A stretch of 64,000 nucleotides of DNA, taken from assembly GCF_003201605.1 (NCBI RefSeq), contig NZ_QJJR01000005.1:96780-160779 (forward strand), read 5' to 3'. Origin of the DNA: Streptohalobacillus salinus (GTDB lineage Bacteria > Bacillota > Bacilli > Bacillales > Amphibacillaceae). The translations under genes were made by a program, and so were the position numbers. Each line of letters opens with the position of its first letter. Within the stretch, counting starts at the first letter, position 1. Of this stretch, positions 46,022 through 55,121 are shown one piece after another. The notes under the pieces were generated by a model. The model was not told where the DNA came from, did no database searches, and saw nothing but the letters and a program-made list of their open reading frames with translations.

Positions 46022-46885
46022 ATGAAAAAGATAATAGGTTTACTTACAAGTTTAATTATTGTACTAGGGTTGGTCGCTTGTGGCAATGATGAAGCTACAG
46101 ACAGCACTGGTGACACGACTGATGATACGCCAACAACTGCTTGGGATCGTATTTCTGAAGAAGGCACGCTCGTCGTCGGAACCTCAGGTACTTATCGACC
46201 TGTAACCTACTATAACGAAGAGAACACACTCACGGGTTATGATGTCGAAGTCATTCGAGCAATTGGTGACTATCTAGAACTTGATGTGCAGTTTGAAACC
46301 ATGGATTTTGATGGCATCCTTCCTGCTTTGAGAAATGAGCAAATCGATATCGCTGCGAATGACTTTACGATAACCGATGAACGCCTTGAAATTTTCGATT
46401 TCACTGAACCTTATAAATATTCTTATGGTTCTATCATCATAAGAAAAGAAGATTACGACAATTACGAAGATGCCAATGATTTAGAGGGTGTACCTGTTGC
46501 GTTAGGATCATTAACTAGTAATTACGCGCGCTTCGCTGAAGAGATTGGTGCTGACGGCATTGCTTATGATGGCGGAACAGAAGCTATATTACGTGACATC
46601 TTAAATGGCAATCGTGATGCATATCTAAATGATCGACTCGTGCTTGCACACACTGTCGAAGAGTTTGGTGAAGACGCATTAATTGTCCATGATCAAGTTA
46701 AGTACCATGCGACAACCAGTGCAATTCCTACTTTAAAAGGAAACGACGAATTAGTTGAAAAATTAAATGAAGCAATTAATGCATTAAGAGAAGATGGAAC
46801 ATTAGAGCGGTTATCAGTTGAGTTCTTAGGTGAAGATGCATCTGAACCTGTTGATAGTGCTGATGTTGTAGAGTTTGATATTTAA
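46022..46885 (+). CDS. Amino-acid ABC transporter substrate-binding lipoprotein (family 3)
   Basis: The 287-residue lipoprotein has a signal peptide ending in the lipobox LGLVAC, an Asp/Thr-rich linker, and a family 3 (polar amino acid) periplasmic-binding fold. GTSGTYRPVTYYNEENTLTGYDVEV opens that fold, and MDFDGILPALRNEQIDIAANDFTIT follows. Residue context is close to cystine-binding TcyA/TcyJ-type proteins, but the substrate cannot be fixed. It is first in a three-gene operon; a strong terminator hairpin right after it favours excess production of this subunit. The site AGCCGAGGGGG precedes the ATG. Confidence 0.92.
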   Translation: MKKIIGLLTSLIIVLGLVACGNDEATDSTGDTTDDTPTTAWDRISEEGTLVVGTSGTYRPVTYYNEENTLTGYDVEVIRAIGDYLELDVQFETMDFDGILPALRNEQIDIAANDFTITDERLEIFDFTEPYKYSYGSIIIRKEDYDNYEDANDLEGVPVALGSLTSNYARFAEEIGADGIAYDGGTEAILRDILNGNRDAYLNDRLVLAHTVEEFGEDALIVHDQVKYHATTSAIPTLKGNDELVEKLNEAINALREDGTLERLSVEFLGEDASEPVDSADVVEFDI

Positions 46886-46897
46886 TCGTTAATTGGG

Positions 46898-46928
46898 TCG
46901 GAGAGAAATTATTTCTCTCCGATTTTTT
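46898..46928 (+). terminator. Intra-operon terminator after the binding protein gene
   Basis: Perfect 12-base stem TCGGAGAGAAAT and complement with a one-base gap (practical loop three bases or more), followed by six T. It stands 12 bases upstream of the permease ATG, so read-through sets permease and ATPase levels. Confidence 0.8.
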
Positions 46929-46940
46929 AGGAGGGTCAAC

Positions 46941-47642
46941 ATGATAGAAGGATTTGACAATATACAGTGGCATTACTTATTTAATCCTGAACTTGCTTAC
47001 GATTCCTTACCACTCTTGTTGGAAGGATTACAAATTACAATAATTATTGCTTTCTCTAGTATGTTTTTTTCATTAATACTAGGTTTAGTTGTGGCGATTA
47101 TGCGGATGTCACGCTTTAAAATCTTTGATTTACCTGCACGACTTTATATCTCTTTTATGCGCGGAACACCTCTTTTGGTGTTTATTTTCATTCTTTACTA
47201 TGGACTTCCTGTTATCGGCATTCAGTTTACCAATCCGATTGTTGCTGGTATCGTCGGCATGAGTTTAAACTTTGCTGCTTATAATGCAGAAGTTATTCGT
47301 TCGGCCATTTCCTCCGTCTCTCGCGGGCAATGGGAAGCTGCGCAATCTTTACAAATGAGCTATATTCAGATATTAAGACGTATTATTTTACCTCAAGCCA
47401 CCCGAATCGCATTGCCACCTATTTTCAATATCTTTATGGATATTGTCAAAGGGACATCATTAGCATCTGTTATTACTGTCCATGAATTATTATATTCTGC
47501 CCGTATTGTCGCGGGACGCACCTACGAAAGTATGACCATGTATGTCGCTGCTGCACTAATTTATTGGGCAGTATGTATCATCATCGGCTTCTTCCAACAA
47601 CGTTTAGAAAAACGTTATAGTCGCTATTTATATACTAGGTAA
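46941..47642 (+). CDS. Amino-acid ABC transporter permease (HisMQ family)
   Basis: A 233-residue membrane subunit with about five helices. The EAA motif has the form [25 protein letters not shown], typical of polar-amino-acid permeases. The open frame reaches 46893 but those codons lie inside the terminator hairpin. The ATG at 46941 follows AGGAGGG and gives the expected length. Sequence near the C-terminus ([14 protein letters not shown]) resembles cystine permeases such as TcyB/TcyL, but the substrate is uncertain. It probably works as a homodimer, since no second permease is present. Confidence 0.93.
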   Translation: MIEGFDNIQWHYLFNPELAYDSLPLLLEGLQITIIIAFSSMFFSLILGLVVAIMRMSRFKIFDLPARLYISFMRGTPLLVFIFILYYGLPVIGIQFTNPIVAGIVGMSLNFAAYNAEVIRSAISSVSRGQWEAAQSLQMSYIQILRRIILPQATRIALPPIFNIFMDIVKGTSLASVITVHELLYSARIVAGRTYESMTMYVAAALIYWAVCIIIGFFQQRLEKRYSRYLYTR

Positions 47643-47656
47643 AGGATGTGCATCAA

Positions 47657-48397
47657 ATGATTAAACTAGAAGCAATTGAAAAAAGCTTCGCTGACACGAC
47701 TGTGTTAACAGGGATTGATTTTGAAGTAGATAAAGGTGAAGTTGTTTGTCTAATTGGTCCATCAGGTTCTGGAAAAACAACACTCCTGAGGTGCTTAAAT
47801 GGTCTCGAGATTCCTGAGTCTGGTCGAATTACTATTAATGGTGATTCGATAGCCTTCTCACATAAACAAAAAAAATATCCAATCAACAACTTGCGCCGAC
47901 ACACAGGAATGGTCTTTCAAGGGTTTCACCTTTTCCCCCATAAAACAGTGTTAGAAAATTTAATCGAAGCACCGTTAATTGTAAAGAAGCAAAAGCGTGC
48001 ACCTTTAGTTAAACAAGCTGAAGAATTACTCAATAAAGTAGGCTTACTTGAGCACCGAAACAAATACCCTGATCAATTAAGTGGTGGACAGATGCAACGA
48101 GCTGCCATTGCACGCGCTTTAATGATGGAGCCTGATGTGATGTTATTTGATGAACCCACTTCAGCACTTGACCCACAACTTGTTCGTGAAGTGTTAAAGG
48201 TCATTGAGACTTTAGCAAAAGAAGGACAAACAATGGTCATTGTCACACATGAGATGCATTTTGCTAAAAAAGTTGCCGACCGCGTGCTTTTTATGGACCA
48301 TGGGGTCATCATTGAAGAAGGTCCCGCCGAGAATATTCTTGTAAACCCCGAAAAAGAAGCCACTCAGGACTTTTTACAGTTACTTGTTGATGAGTAA
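47657..48397 (+). CDS. Amino-acid ABC transporter ATPase
   Basis: A 246-residue ATPase with Walker A GPSGSGKT at 34-41, signature LSGGQMQR, Walker [14 protein letters not shown] and the H-loop THEM. The segment [24 protein letters not shown] is characteristic of TcyC/TcyN-type cystine and polar-amino-acid ATPases. The frame begins at GTG 47648, but AAAGGATG is too close to it; the ATG at 47657 fits better. It ends before a strong bidirectional terminator. Confidence 0.94.
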   Translation: MIKLEAIEKSFADTTVLTGIDFEVDKGEVVCLIGPSGSGKTTLLRCLNGLEIPESGRITINGDSIAFSHKQKKYPINNLRRHTGMVFQGFHLFPHKTVLENLIEAPLIVKKQKRAPLVKQAEELLNKVGLLEHRNKYPDQLSGGQMQRAAIARALMMEPDVMLFDEPTSALDPQLVREVLKVIETLAKEGQTMVIVTHEMHFAKKVADRVLFMDHGVIIEEGPAENILVNPEKEATQDFLQLLVDE

Positions 48398-48432
48398 CCC
48401 TCCCGCACTAGCCGTTTGATTAGACCCTATCT

Positions 48433-48482
48433 AAAAGGCTCCTCGCTATCCGATGAAAATCTTAGATAGCGAGGAGCCTTTT
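48433..48482. terminator. Bidirectional terminator between the ABC ATPase gene and fliT
   Basis: An 18-base perfect stem (AAAAGGCTCCTCGCTATC and complement) with a 14-base loop between convergent genes. Confidence 0.9.
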
Positions 48483-48499
48483 ACTATTCATTACATTGT

Positions 48500-48853
48500 T
48501 TATTTCTTTTTGTCTAAATAGGACCCATCAAGTGTTGCAACCTGACGATAAGGGTCTAAATACTGTTTATTTGAATTTTTTTGTTTCTTCGCATGACGTA
48601 TCTCATTTTTTAAATCACCAAACACGCTACCTAATCGTTCGCTGATGACTTTATCTTTTTCTAGAAGATCAGCTAACATTTTTTTATCACTGTCACTATA
48701 AGGTGGTTGCAATTGCTTGATAAGTTGATCACGCTGATCAAGTTTTTGATTGAATACTTGAATAAGGTTTTCGCGTGTCTTTGTGGTTACCGCTTCTGTT
48801 AGCAGCACTACCATCTCATCTGTAATTTGATTCAATTGATCAATCTCACGCAT
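48500..48853 (-). CDS. fliT: Flagellar protein FliT
   Basis: A 117-residue, mainly helical protein with heptad-like charge pattern and a Lys-rich C-terminus. It was recognised by position and character: it follows fliS with the stop and start overlapping by one base (TAATG). FliT is an export chaperone for the filament cap FliD and related proteins. It is the last gene of flaG-fliD-fliS-fliT. In B. subtilis hpf follows fliT; here an amino-acid transporter lies in between. Confidence 0.85.
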   Translation of the reverse strand: MREIDQLNQITDEMVVLLTEAVTTKTRENLIQVFNQKLDQRDQLIKQLQPPYSDSDKKMLADLLEKDKVISERLGSVFGDLKNEIRHAKKQKNSNKQYLDPYRQVATLDGSYLDKKK

Positions 48854-49257
48854 TAGGCTCTAGCACCTTGACTATAAGCTTGTGTACGCGTTTGTTTAAT
48901 AACTTCTTTCCAGGTGTTTCTAAAGTCTTCAACTAACGCATAGGCCTCCATAAGAATTTCTACGTCATTTTTAATGTTCGCATCCAAGAGACGACGATTA
49001 ATGTATTCGTATAGTGGCATGATTTCTTTAGCGATTGCACTATCATGGTCAAGCGTAATCATTAATTCACTAATAATGTTTTGTGCTTTTTGTATGTTCG
49101 TGTTTTTCATTGGAATATCTTTGTCTTCCATTCCCTTTTTCGCATACTTCATAAACTTAAGACAGCCATTGTATAACATTAATGTTAACTCACCAGGTGT
49201 TGCTGTATTTACTGAATTTGTCTTGTATGCTTGTTGTTGCTGCTGCATCATAATCAA
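48853..49257 (-). CDS. fliS: Flagellin export chaperone FliS
   Basis: FliS keeps flagellin unpolymerised in the cytoplasm until export. The 134-residue helical protein contains the family-typical YKTNSVNTATPGELTLMLYNG at its start. The likely start is TTG at 49257, seven bases after AAAGGA; ATG codons at 49251 and 49248 are alternatives. It lies 27 bases after fliD and is coupled to fliT. Flagellin itself is not encoded in the window. Confidence 0.95.
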   Translation of the reverse strand: MIMMQQQQQAYKTNSVNTATPGELTLMLYNGCLKFMKYAKKGMEDKDIPMKNTNIQKAQNIISELMITLDHDSAIAKEIMPLYEYINRRLLDANIKNDVEILMEAYALVEDFRNTWKEVIKQTRTQAYSQGARA

Positions 49258-49284
49258 AAGACATCCTTTCTACTACTTTCTTGC

Positions 49285-50826
49285 TTATTGTTGGCCACCT
49301 GACATTTGTGAATACAGGTAGTTCGATTGTTCATTCATTTTTTGGATTGCTTTCTCCATGGCAGTAAACTGACTCCAGTAACGATCTTCCACTTGCGTCA
49401 AGCGACGATTGAAATTATTAATGCGTTCATCCATATTCGATAATTGACGACCTAATGTATACTGGTGCGCTTGACTCGTTGTCCGTCCAGCTCGTTCATT
49501 AATCCGACTCACTGTCTGGTCAATGGCTGTATTTAATTTGTTAAAGATACCTTCTTCACCAGCTGTGCTATTCGCAAATAACTTATTCACTGATTCAGGG
49601 TCATCATTCAACGCTTTTCGCAATTTATCTTCATCAACTTCAAGCTTACCACCATTCATATAGTCACGGGTCGTATTGATACCCACTTCAGTTAAATGCT
49701 TAAACGCACCGTCGTTATTAACACTGTTTGTCCAAGCTTGACGCATTTGTGTTAAGCCACTTTGTAAAATTTGATCGCTTTTCAATAAGCCGCTTCGCGC
49801 TTTTTCGTCCCACATTTCAATTTCACGATCGCTCATATCACTCATCTGTTCCTCATTCAAAGGATGATAGTCACGATAAAGTGGTTCTCTTGTGCGCGAA
49901 GTAATTTCATCTACCATGCTGTTATACTGTTCAACAAAGTCCATGATTTTCTCAACAGCACCATCGGTGTCACTGTTCACGTTCACATAAGTTGGCGTTC
50001 CATTTGATACGTTGTTAAAGTTAAAGGTGATTCCATTTAAGGTCGTTTGATTTGTTTTTGACGTTAACTGAACACCGTTATATTTGAAGGTTGCGTCGGT
50101 ACCACCTTGTTCAGTAACCGTTGTTGAATCTGCAGTGGGATCTGCATTCATGCCAAACAACTTCGACATAAATGAATCATCGGCAAACTGAATTTCAGGC
50201 CCATCAAGATAGTCTCCTGCACTTGTTTTTTCCATAATGATTTTATCTTGTGTTATATCATAAAAAGCACGCACACCATTATCATCATTGGTCAACCGTG
50301 TTAAAACTGTATCTATTGTATCTGTTGCAGAAACAGCATAGTTAAATTCTTTTAACTCACCGTTATGATGTGTACTGAACGTTAAGGTTTCTTCTGCTCC
50401 AAAATCAGCTTCAGCCAAACCGCTAAATTTACCGGCGGTAATCTGATCTTTTATTGACGCGAACGGACTGACCTTATCTGTCGCAGATGCTGAAATAGTT
50501 CCTTGTGTCACATTAATCGCTGCCGAAGCAAGCTCTGTAACTTCCATATTATAACTACCGTTTGAAGCGGATGAAGATGCCGTTGCTGTTACTGTATTGT
50601 TTGATGATGTTGTCGTTTTTGACGTGTATGTGTTTTTTAACCGCATGTTTAACAAAGCATCATCTAACTCTTTAAATTTCACATTCATTTCACGATAGGC
50701 ATCACGCTTCCACTCGATGGATGTTCGATCTTGTTCAATTTTATCTAAGGGAATACGTTCAGCTGCCATTAAATCTTTTACTGTTTGATCAATATCCATA
50801 CCTGAGGCAAAACCTGAAATTCTCAT
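49285..50826 (-). CDS. fliD: Flagellar filament cap protein FliD (HAP2)
   Basis: FliD caps the growing filament and folds incoming flagellin. The 513-residue protein starts MRISGFASGMDIDQTV, the conserved FliD N-terminus, and ends with a long coiled coil and MEKAIQKMNEQSNYL, the C-terminal cap signature. The middle (about 90-300) is the variable exposed region. It lies 14 bases after flaG and 27 before fliS. Complete and of normal length. Confidence 0.97.
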   Translation of the reverse strand: MRISGFASGMDIDQTVKDLMAAERIPLDKIEQDRTSIEWKRDAYREMNVKFKELDDALLNMRLKNTYTSKTTTSSNNTVTATASSSASNGSYNMEVTELASAAINVTQGTISASATDKVSPFASIKDQITAGKFSGLAEADFGAEETLTFSTHHNGELKEFNYAVSATDTIDTVLTRLTNDDNGVRAFYDITQDKIIMEKTSAGDYLDGPEIQFADDSFMSKLFGMNADPTADSTTVTEQGGTDATFKYNGVQLTSKTNQTTLNGITFNFNNVSNGTPTYVNVNSDTDGAVEKIMDFVEQYNSMVDEITSRTREPLYRDYHPLNEEQMSDMSDREIEMWDEKARSGLLKSDQILQSGLTQMRQAWTNSVNNDGAFKHLTEVGINTTRDYMNGGKLEVDEDKLRKALNDDPESVNKLFANSTAGEEGIFNKLNTAIDQTVSRINERAGRTTSQAHQYTLGRQLSNMDERINNFNRRLTQVEDRYWSQFTAMEKAIQKMNEQSNYLYSQMSGGQQ

Positions 50827-50840
50827 ATCTTACACCTTCC

Positions 50841-51233
50841 TCATACTTTTTCGTCGACTAGGATGCCCATAAATTCAGCCATCGCTGCGTACATGTCTAA
50901 CATTTTTTCTGGTGGTATTTCTCGTACCACTTCATCGGTATTCTTATCAACAACTGTAACATAATAACGTTCGAGCTTATCATGCAATTCAAACCTCACC
51001 GATGTTTCGACAGGTTCTAAAAATTCATTTAAACCTTCAACCATACTTTCCATTTTAGCACGATCTTCCTTAGAATATGGTAATATCTTTCGTTGCGCTG
51101 GTTCTTTTTCGGTTGATGTATTTAATTGGCTCGATTCTTGATGAATGGGTGCTCGTGATGTAACTTCTCCTACCTCTGTTTGCGGTGAACGAACAGGCGT
51201 GGCTGTTCCTTGTAAAACACGACTTACATCCAT
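50841..51233 (-). CDS. flaG: Flagellar protein FlaG
   Basis: A 130-residue protein with a variable, Thr/Ser-rich N-terminus. The conserved FlaG C-terminal half (about 60-130) includes VRFELHDKLERYYVTVVDKNTDEVVREIPPEKMLD-type residues. FlaG influences filament length; the exact role in Bacilli is not established. It is the first gene of the operon, preceded by a GAGGAG site and a sigma-D-like promoter. Confidence 0.93.
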   Translation of the reverse strand: MDVSRVLQGTATPVRSPQTEVGEVTSRAPIHQESSQLNTSTEKEPAQRKILPYSKEDRAKMESMVEGLNEFLEPVETSVRFELHDKLERYYVTVVDKNTDEVVREIPPEKMLDMYAAMAEFMGILVDEKV

Positions 51234-51269
51234 ATAAATGCCAACTCCTCTTGACTACTCTTTCTATTT

Positions 51270-51296
51270 ATATCGACGACAATTGTTAAACCTTAA
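51270..51296 (-). promoter_or_regulatory. Sigma-D (flagellar) promoter of flaG-fliDST
   Basis: On the minus strand TTAA (51293-51296), 15 bases and GTCGATAT (51270-51277) match the sigma-D consensus TAAA-N15-GCCGATAT with one change in each half. Location, 37 bases before the flaG ATG, fits late flagellar gene control. Confidence 0.7.
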
Positions 51297-51324
51297 CCAA
51301 TCTGCGTACAATTAGGTAAAAAAA

Positions 51325-51357
51325 ACTAGTTTAAAGAGTTTTCCTCTCTAAACTAGT
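51325..51357 (-). terminator. Rho-independent terminator after the MacB-type ABC operon
   Basis: 14-base stem ACTAGTTTAAAGAG with its near-complement (one mismatch), followed by seven T on the minus strand. Confidence 0.8.
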
Positions 51358-51382
51358 CAATTGCTTAACGTATGCGACAACG

Positions 51383-52060
51383 TTAGCGTTGCTTCAAATG
51401 ACCGTGATCCATCTCATAAACATGATCACAATAAGTTAATAAACTTTCATCATGGGTAACCATAATTGCAGCTTTATTATTCGCTTTTACCTCTTGTTTA
51501 ATTAGCGCAACAATTTCTTTGCTGCGTTCTTCGTCAAGATTTGCAGTCGGTTCATCCGCAAGAATAACTGCGGGGTCATTAATAAAAGCACGCGCAATGG
51601 CAACCCGCTGTTTTTCTCCACCAGAAAGCTGATGTGGATAATGATTGATTCGATGTGATAAACCTACGTCATCTAGCATCGCTTTTATTTTCTCAAGACT
51701 TTGCTTCTTAGTCTGTTTATTTAATGTTGCCACTAGCTGCAACTGATCTTTTACTGTTAAATAGGGAATTAAATTCGCTGATTGAAATATAAATCCCATT
51801 GACTTCAAACGCACATCTGATAATTGTTGGTCTTTCATCGTAGAAATATCTTTACCATCAACAATTAATTGTCCCTCATCGGCCGATAATAATGCCCCTA
51901 CAATAGATAAGAAGGTACTTTTCCCAGAACCAGAGGGTCCGACTACCGCTGTAAAGCTTCCTTGTTCTAACTGAAAGTCAACAGCGTTCAATACTTCAAT
52001 CGTATCGTCACCATCTTTAAAACGTTTCGTTAATTGCTTTGTTTCTAAAGGATATCTCAT
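51383..52060 (-). CDS. MacB/LolD-type ABC transporter ATPase
   Basis: A 225-residue ATPase with Walker [10 protein letters not shown] at 41-49, signature LSGGEKQR, Walker [13 protein letters not shown] and a closing [13 protein letters not shown]. It belongs to the MacB/FtsE-like class that drives extracytoplasmic mechanics or peptide export. Its ATG overlaps the stop of the permease gene by one base (TAATG). Substrate unknown. Such pairs often give resistance to antimicrobial peptides, but no regulatory pair of the BceRS kind is adjacent. Confidence 0.92.
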   Translation of the reverse strand: MRYPLETKQLTKRFKDGDDTIEVLNAVDFQLEQGSFTAVVGPSGSGKSTFLSIVGALLSADEGQLIVDGKDISTMKDQQLSDVRLKSMGFIFQSANLIPYLTVKDQLQLVATLNKQTKKQSLEKIKAMLDDVGLSHRINHYPHQLSGGEKQRVAIARAFINDPAVILADEPTANLDEERSKEIVALIKQEVKANNKAAIMVTHDESLLTYCDHVYEMDHGHLKQR

Positions 52061-53160
52061 TATTCAGCCCTCCCCATGGCTTGCTGCGGATCTACTTTAA
52101 TAATGCGACGACTGGAAATAAGAGCACCTAGCAGTGACACAATTAACATCAACCCAGTGTAGATAGCAATGTTCAATAGATTAAAGTCGAACGGCATACC
52201 CTCAGGTAAAATGGTTGATGTAAACCAGGTAAATAAAACAGCTAAAGTTAAACTAATAATCGTTAAGATACACACTTGTAACAGCGTTGTGCCAATCAAG
52301 AATTTATTTTTAGCTCCAATTGCTTTTAAGACACCAAACTGATTCAACTTTTGAATGGTTAAAATGTAGAAAAATGCTCCCAGAACAAACACTGAAATTA
52401 CGATAAGGAAAAAAATCATCATATTCAATGACATTTGCTCAGAAGAATGACCTGGTACAGCGTCAACAATGTCTGATCGATTCACCCATACCCCGTCGGC
52501 AAGGGTTGCTGAAATCGTCTTTCTCACTTCTTCATTTGACTCAGTTAAAACCACTGCATTTGCCACTTTATGAGGAGAAATTTCTTCGACATAGAATGCT
52601 TCTTCAGACATGTAGATGACTGGTGCATGTCGATAGGTTTGATTTTCAGTAAACCCAATCACTGTAAAATATAATTCGAGGTCTTCAGCATGCAAGGTGT
52701 CACCAATGCTGACACCATCTGCTTTCATTGTTTGATCAATGACGACATTTAATTGATCATTCGCCTGTAAATCTTCACCTTCAATTACCCCAGGATAAAG
52801 CTGATCGCTAGGAAGAACAGGAATTAAAGTCACCGCTAATTTCGATTCATTCTCTGCGTGATCCAACCGTAAACTTTGTGTAATAAGTGGTTCCCATCCC
52901 TGACCGCGTTCTACTTCTGCAATTAAGTCTTCAAGTAGGAAGCCCGATTGATCCAACACATTTTCACTGTCCTCGCTCACATAGAAATCATCGACTGTCA
53001 TTGTTTCAAGTGCTGCAATGTTATCATTCGATAGACCCCTAGCTAGACCACTCACAATTAATACGAGTGATGCAATTAAAAATAAAATCAATCCAATTAA
53101 ACCATATTTGACTTTGGAAAAACCCATTTCCTTCGTTGCTAATTTAAACATGTTTTTCAC
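52060..53160 (-). CDS. FtsX/MacB-type ABC transporter permease
   Basis: A 366-residue permease. It has helix 1 (about 18-40), an extracytoplasmic MacB-like domain (about 45-235) and three C-terminal helices (about 240-355) ending with SSRRIIKVDPQQAMGRAE, the family's usual cytoplasmic tail. It is first in the two-gene operon with its ATPase. Function cannot be narrowed further. AGGGGAG precedes the ATG. Confidence 0.92.
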   Translation of the reverse strand: MKNMFKLATKEMGFSKVKYGLIGLILFLIASLVLIVSGLARGLSNDNIAALETMTVDDFYVSEDSENVLDQSGFLLEDLIAEVERGQGWEPLITQSLRLDHAENESKLAVTLIPVLPSDQLYPGVIEGEDLQANDQLNVVIDQTMKADGVSIGDTLHAEDLELYFTVIGFTENQTYRHAPVIYMSEEAFYVEEISPHKVANAVVLTESNEEVRKTISATLADGVWVNRSDIVDAVPGHSSEQMSLNMMIFFLIVISVFVLGAFFYILTIQKLNQFGVLKAIGAKNKFLIGTTLLQVCILTIISLTLAVLFTWFTSTILPEGMPFDFNLLNIAIYTGLMLIVSLLGALISSRRIIKVDPQQAMGRAE

Positions 53161-53260
53161 TCCCCTATAACAACTATATTAACCATTAGGTTAAGATAGT
53201 TCAACTGAAAGGCTAGAAATATGTGGAACTTCGACATACACCTATTGCTTGTTGTCTAAC

Positions 53261-54205
53261 TTATCGTTTATTAACATAACCTTTAGAACCCCGTTGCTTT
53301 TTTCTTTCGTTTTTTTTCACCTGACGTTTATTACGATACATCTGTTCATCAGCCACTTTCAGCAAATAATCAATATCCGCTTTACTATTGATTGTCTTTC
53401 GTTGTTCTTGATCAATAAATGTCATGCCATAGGATAAAGTAACAATTGATGTTTGCGTATTAAAGCTTCTGCTAATCGTATCTAGCTTCTCTTTTATGTA
53501 CGATTGATCGTGATCAACGGAGATAATCACAAATTCATCGCCACCAAATCGGAACCCCATATGGCAGTGCTGGTGAATCATCTCTGCAAACTGAATGAGC
53601 AATTCATCACCTGCTTTATGTCCATAATTGTCATTGACTTGCTTAAAATCATTAAAATCTATCATAATAATACTAAGCGCTGACCAACTGTCTTTAGTTA
53701 GATACTCAAACAAATACTCATAAAAGTACTGGCGATTATACAATTTTGTTAACGGATCAGTTATACTTGCTATTTTCAATTCATGAATTTTTTGTTTTAA
53801 TTCCATCTCTAAATTTAATTTTTCATCAAATAGACGTGCCAATTCAGCATTAGTTCCTAACACATTTTCAACCATTTCATTATAATCTGAAGGGTAAGGA
53901 ATCATGACCAACCAACAATTCACTTGATCGCGTTTATATTTCAGGAAACAAGCAACTGATGTTTGGTTCGTTTTCATGTAAATATCTGTTGTTCCAATTG
54001 TTTGTGTTGTCTTACCGGCAATAACGTTCTCTAATCGTTTTTCCGAAAAGTCATCAACGTATTGATAAATTGAGGTTCCGATCCTCTTTTGTTCCGCTTC
54101 ATCTTCGCCTGAGTGAAAAAGTATCTCACCGCTTTTGTTTACATAAAAAACGGAGACATTCACATCATTGAGCATCGCTAATAAATCAGTATAGTTAATT
54201 GCCAT
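53261..54205 (-). CDS. PAS-type sensor diguanylate cyclase (GGDEF)
   Basis: A 314-residue soluble protein. An N-terminal PAS-like sensor (about 5-110) is followed by a short coiled coil and a GGDEF domain (about 145-295). The active motif GGDEF is intact at 221-225, so it should make cyclic-di-GMP. There is no membrane segment and no RxxD inhibition site directly upstream. The very basic C-terminus (KRQVKKNERKKQRGSKGY) is unusual. The start is ATG at 54205, six bases after GGAGG; the GTG before it is too close. It lies 33 bases after the B12-binding gene, so the two probably form a signalling pair. Confidence 0.9.
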   Translation of the reverse strand: MAINYTDLLAMLNDVNVSVFYVNKSGEILFHSGEDEAEQKRIGTSIYQYVDDFSEKRLENVIAGKTTQTIGTTDIYMKTNQTSVACFLKYKRDQVNCWLVMIPYPSDYNEMVENVLGTNAELARLFDEKLNLEMELKQKIHELKIASITDPLTKLYNRQYFYEYLFEYLTKDSWSALSIIMIDFNDFKQVNDNYGHKAGDELLIQFAEMIHQHCHMGFRFGGDEFVIISVDHDQSYIKEKLDTISRSFNTQTSIVTLSYGMTFIDQEQRKTINSKADIDYLLKVADEQMYRNKRQVKKNERKKQRGSKGYVNKR

Positions 54206-54238
54206 CACTTACCTCCCCCCCTCTACACTTTCGATTAC

Positions 54239-54904
54239 CTAGTTGAATATACCGCTCTTAGTCTGATCGTTATTTAACCAATCACTCATTTGACTGATTG
54301 ATTCAAAATAATAATCGTAATAGATATCCTCTAATAACTGCTCATTATTCCGAAAGACAAAACCACCAACAAAAATTATTGGCCGATCCACCACATCGAT
54401 TTCTTCTAACTGCTCACTTAAGTCAATCGCTTTTTCCAGATGGCTAGCCATCGTTACCGAATAAGCGACATAGTCGATATCTAATGCGCTGATTTGTTCA
54501 ACAATGTCTTTATTAGGTACATTAGGACCAAAATCATAGGTTAAAATGTTATGCACATTAAATAAATTCTTAATCATTTGTATACCTAAATAATGTGTAT
54601 TCGATTCAATCGAAAAAACTGCTGCTTTTTTACTGCTAGGATTAAAGTGCTGCATTGATTGTGCACTGATTTGTGTTAAGACAAATTGAGTAATTGCAGT
54701 TGCTGCATGCTCCTGAGCAATCGATATTTCGTTTGTCTCCCATAGATCTCCAATTCCGTACATCGCGTCGGCAATAACCGTGTAGACATCGATGAGTGAC
54801 CGTTCTTCTTCAAAGGCACCTTGAATAATTGCATAGGCTTCTTTCGTCTGCCCACTTAATAAAGCCTTTTGATACGCTGCTTTAAGTGTCTCTTTTGACT
54901 GCAT
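54239..54904 (-). CDS. Cobalamin (B12)-binding sensor protein without DNA-binding domain
   Basis: A 221-residue protein of two parts. An N-terminal helical B12-cap domain (about 1-85) contains GDLW55...QE65H66, the Trp and Glu-His pair that in CarH sits over the adenosyl face of B12. A Rossmann B12-binding domain (about 92-215) has NTH104YLG (family motif DxHxxG, with Asp replaced by Asn), YSVT (Ser149) and GG at 180-181. His104 would be the lower cobalt ligand. There is no helix-turn-helix, unlike CarH. Start choice among 54913, 54910 and 54904 is uncertain. The next gene is a diguanylate cyclase. Confidence 0.85.
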   Translation of the reverse strand: MQSKETLKAAYQKALLSGQTKEAYAIIQGAFEEERSLIDVYTVIADAMYGIGDLWETNEISIAQEHAATAITQFVLTQISAQSMQHFNPSSKKAAVFSIESNTHYLGIQMIKNLFNVHNILTYDFGPNVPNKDIVEQISALDIDYVAYSVTMASHLEKAIDLSEQLEEIDVVDRPIIFVGGFVFRNNEQLLEDIYYDYYFESISQMSDWLNNDQTKSGIFN

Positions 54905-54938
54905 CTTCATCACCCACTTCTATCATTTAAGGAATTAA

Positions 54939-54963
54939 CTACCCTATTCAAAGCTACCCTATT
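54939..54963. repeat. Direct repeat CTACCCTATT x2 upstream of the B12-binding gene
   Basis: Two identical 10-mers with a 15-base period in the leader of the B12-binding gene. On the minus strand each reads AATAGGGTAG. They could be regulator half-sites in the 5' region. Confidence 0.4.
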
Positions 54964-55121
54964 TATAAATATTGTTAGGTATCACGAGTATATCATGGAC
55001 ATCAACGGTATCCGCTCATTAAAAAGTCTATTCGAAAATACCTAGGTCGTTTGTATATCCCTTAGTACTATCCTTCATTCCCCTATCTAGGTTAGAACAA
55101 ACAATGAATCGTATTGACTTT

